From Agelaius tricolor (taxonomy: Eukaryota > Chordata > Aves > Passeriformes > Icteridae): DNA of 64,000 nucleotides. Position numbers and translations under genes: made by a program. Shown piece by piece: positions 60,501 through 64,000 of this stretch. How positions within the stretch are numbered: the first letter of the stretch is position 1; every line of letters begins with the position of its first letter. Under the pieces are notes generated by a model, which did not search any database, was not told where the DNA came from, and saw nothing but the letters and a program-made list of their open reading frames with translations. Where the stretch lies: positions 99,061,381 to 99,125,380 of the forward strand of contig JALJCS010000001.1 of the NCBI GenBank assembly GCA_023055355.1. The letters are read 5' to 3'.

Positions 60501-63500
60501 AGTAAGTGCTTTGTATTTCATGAAAACTGATAAAGAGGTTGCTAAGAACGTGTAATAACTAAAATCATATTTTATTTTATATTTTCTCCCTGCATATTAA
60601 AAAGAAGTAGAACTCTATTGTTAGTGACAGGATAGACATACCGTAAGGTTTTAAGAGCCACATTCTAACAGGTAGTGTGGCATAAAATTGTGCCACAATT
60701 ATTCTAGTGATATCTTATTGTTACAGAAGAACAGACACTTTACAATTCAAAAAAGCTGTGTATAAAAATAAATGTGTATAAGAATATATTTTCAAAGAGG
60801 TCTCCTATAGCTACACACAAACCTCAGGATCTGTGCAGTAAATCAAGACAGTAAATATTTCTGCAAACATTTCAATATTGTTCTTCATGAGAAGTATCTG
60901 AATGAATAGATTTCTGACACTATCCTTTCATTGATATTGGTCAAAATATAAGTACCTTTTTTTTTTGCCTTTTCCCTGTACTATCACATACAGTTTGACT
61001 AATAAACATTTTCCTCACATCAGAACAGACACAAAGATCATTATGGGCACATTTTTGCTATTCCTGAACTGGCTTGTACAGAGGCAGTTTGTCTGTCACA
61101 CCACCAGACGTCCCAGTTGACAGACTTTAGTTATAGCACACATCACAGGATAAGAAAGTCTTAGCTCTGCACCTTTACAACAGATTTTTTTTATGTCTTA
61201 TAGCATGCTATATACTATATATACTACAGTCTAGTGGACTACATAAAGTGCAGTATACTATGAAGTACACATTGGGGTTTGTGATGAAGAAATAAATCCC
61301 CATTTTTTTTATCTTATCAATACATAAAATTTAATTAGACCAGTCTAGGCAACTCCAATACAAATAGACTGGTATGGCAAATAAATTATTAAACTGGTTT
61401 CCGGTTTTCCATCAATTACAAAATATGCATGAATTGGAAATTTTACCATTAAATGTCCACTTTGAAAACATTGTGAGAAAAGTATGTAATTGAAATGATA
61501 AAAACCCTACCATTGTTATGTCTTCCAACTCAGCCTCTGCAGATATAGAATTGCAGATATAGAATCTGGAAGATGAGATCTCACTGAACTTATTGACATG
61601 ATTTTTAATTTTCTCTGTAGTAATACTTCCAGTGATAGAACATTGGCCCACATTTTCCTTTTCCACAGTCATGTTACAATTGGGCCTTACAGTTATTCTA
61701 ACTTAGTTGTTGGTTATGTTGAGGTCTTTTTAAGCTTTTACAAAATGATAATGTTCCTTAATACAGAAATATGGCATCTTCACAAAATTTCTAGTAGAAT
61801 AGTTTGTGAGTTTTTGGAGATGTGCTGGCCTTTGAAGTGACAAGGTCTGTAGAAATAACTCCTACCTTGCTGAAATCTTTTTTGAACATTATTTAGGTTA
61901 AATATTATGCCCCAAAGACTTATTTATTGTACTGAGTATTGAAACTGCCCAAGAACCAACTGTGTAAGAATGCAACACTCCAAGCTGTCAGTTTAATTTA
62001 TATTATTATTCCCTAAATGCATCTTCCTACATTTTATAACATTAAATTTAATGTCACATTTTTAATTGTTATCCAGTCCTTATTATATGATATCTCATTT
62101 CTCTTTTAATGAATAATTCTTATAAAATTCTGCCCATGAAACCTTCTGCTGCACTTTCTGTCTTTCTTCCCGCATGGGAATACTTTAGTAGTACTTATCA
62201 CAGCTTGCAACTGTACACATATTATTTTTTCTAATCACCAGAACCATCTATAAATAGATGAACTTTGGAGAGAGAAAGACAGAGAAAGGTCATGGACCTT
62301 AGTTCTTGAAAATTAAAGCAGCTTTGTCTGCTTTCATTGGCATGAAAATATAAGCAGAGCCTTATGCAGAGGTGTTGAGTGTTTTCAGTGTTCCTTATTC
62401 AAAATTTGAGCTGCCATGCTTGTGTAACTTTGGAACTCTTTCACTTTGGTACTTTTTAGTAGAATTTGTGTGAATAATCTTTGGTCTGATTTATCACTAA
62501 GTACTGCTAAGTATTGTTATTTGTTGACATCAGGAGTGAGATTTATGATTATGTTTTGGGGAACTAAGGAGAGGATAAAGGTTTTTGATCTGTGATATGT
62601 GCATTGACTGGTTATTGTGGTGTGGCACTGCAAAGGAACTAATAATGTTTGTGATGTGCAATTGGTTTGTAGTGCCATTTTAAGGAATAAGTACTGTTTG
62701 TTGGGCATTGTTATAATTTGCTAAATCTCAGCAGATGGCTAAAAGAAGAGTTCTGTTTATTTCTCATGGATGGGGATTTAGACTCCTACAGAAAGTAGAA
62801 AGTACAGAGAGGAGTTCAATTATTTTTGTTTGAGACCTTTAGAAGTTTTTCAAGTCACTGCCATTTCAATCACATGCTCAAATTCAAATTCTGAATGCTG
62901 ATTTTGCTTAAGAATTAACAATGTACCATCAGCAGTTATGTATTATTTTAATTTAGAAGTGCTATTCCCTTCCTGATTTTTGAAATTTAGCTTTTTTTTT
63001 CTATAATCAATACATTCCTCTAGGAAAAGAACATGTAGTAAGTTAAAACTGTTGCACATAAGGGAAGACTTAGTTTTGTACTTGAATAGCCATAGGCAGA
63101 TAGTGGGCAAGTTATGTTTGAATTCAGGAATTCTTGGTAACTAACAAATAGTTACTAACAAATTGCTCATATAAATCATTCAAAAAACATTGTAAAATGT
63201 ATTAACTGTGGAAAATTACTAGTTTTATGCAAATTTGGACCTTTAAACTGGAAGCTTCAAACCAGAAAAATACTCTTAAATATGGACTGCACTGTTCAGC
63301 AGAAGATTTATAACCCTAAATATTGAATAACATGGTTGCTCTACCTCAATACTCTGGGGAACTCTCCATTTTTGTAGTAAAAAAAGTGACTCTTAAAGAA
63401 AAAAAAATCTTTCAGGGCTAGAAACAATTTAATCCAAATCCTTGCCTATTTTTAAGAGTATGTAATCTATCCTGAGTTACTGGTTTTTGTTTTAAGTGGT

Positions 63501-64000
63501 CTATTTCTTGGTTCCATTTCTTGGTTCACATACACACATGTATATAATTTAAAATTTTTCAGCCAGTTTAAAAGGATTTTGGAGTAGAAATTTATTTTCC
63601 ATCTATATCTAAAGAACCTAAAAGTGCAAAGAATCTTGAAAAGTGACCCTAAGTAATAAATACAGTAGCTGAGAAACAGAACAGCAAAGTAAAAAATATT
63701 ATAACAAGTGAAAACAAAATGTAGAAATTGTAACTTTGAAATGAACATATATTTGATTAGAATTAGGAAATAATCTTGTCATCAAAGGATTTATTATGCT
63801 CTGTTAATTTGATAACGTATCACCTAAATTTTGTTTACAAAGAGGTATGACTAATAAAATAATAGAATGAATTGTGGTGTTTTAAATATAAATTCATATA
63901 TTTTAATTTTTTTCTTTGAAAGTACGGTATAACATACTGATATTCTTTCTATGAGAAATCAAAAAAAAAAACAAAACAGCACTATTTATAAGACTCCTAC
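60501..64000. other. Unique AT-rich noncoding sequence to the end of the window
   Basis: No gene recognised. Small palindromes lie at 61,091-61,125 (8-bp stem GTCTGTCA, 19-nt loop) and 61,199-61,212 (TATAGCATGCTATA). The frames are short and low in complexity. Confidence 0.6.

Overview
This window looks like a piece of a bird genome, most likely a passerine. It is AT-rich and CpG-poor, and holds many short, 5'-truncated CR1 LINE fragments of the avian type plus several old avian-type endogenous retrovirus LTRs. The bird call rests on the CR1 3' ends, whose terminal repeat resembles ATTCTATGAT, and on LTR sequences I recognise from bird genomes. The passerine call is weaker and comes from recall of those LTR families. 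I could not run a repeat search.

I find no host protein-coding gene. The open reading frames are short, show no recognisable host domain, or lie inside repeats. The region is therefore intergenic (a gene desert) or the inside of a very large intron. I see no tRNA, rRNA, CRISPR array or bacterial-style operon.

Layout: positions 1-13.7 kb are unique AT-rich sequence. A 427-bp solo LTR with a perfect 6-bp target duplication lies at 13.74-14.18 kb. A long inverted repeat with arms about 97% identical lies at 17.0-17.84 kb. An LTR-like promoter segment with CCAAT and TATA boxes is at 20.9-21.3 kb. CR1 fragments follow at 22.9 and 26.8 kb. A repeat cluster at 33.5-35.6 kb joins a CR1 to a long, interrupted LTR. 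More CR1 copies lie at 38.7, 40.3, 40.5-41.55, 43.5-44.4 and 47.3 kb. An LTR lies at 49.1-49.5 kb. A second repeat cluster at 53.7-58.3 kb holds two CR1s, a back-to-back inverted LTR pair flanked by matching 5-bp repeats, and another LTR end. A CR1 tail lies at 59.6 kb, a weak LTR-like promoter at 60.3-60.5 kb, and the rest to 64 kb is unique AT-rich sequence.

The most unusual items are the inverted LTR pair that seems to have inserted as one unit (56,179-57,130) and the young-looking long inverted repeat (17,001-17,840). None of the elements looks able to move: the CR1s lack most of their reverse transcriptase and no LTR has a gag, pol or env gene beside it.
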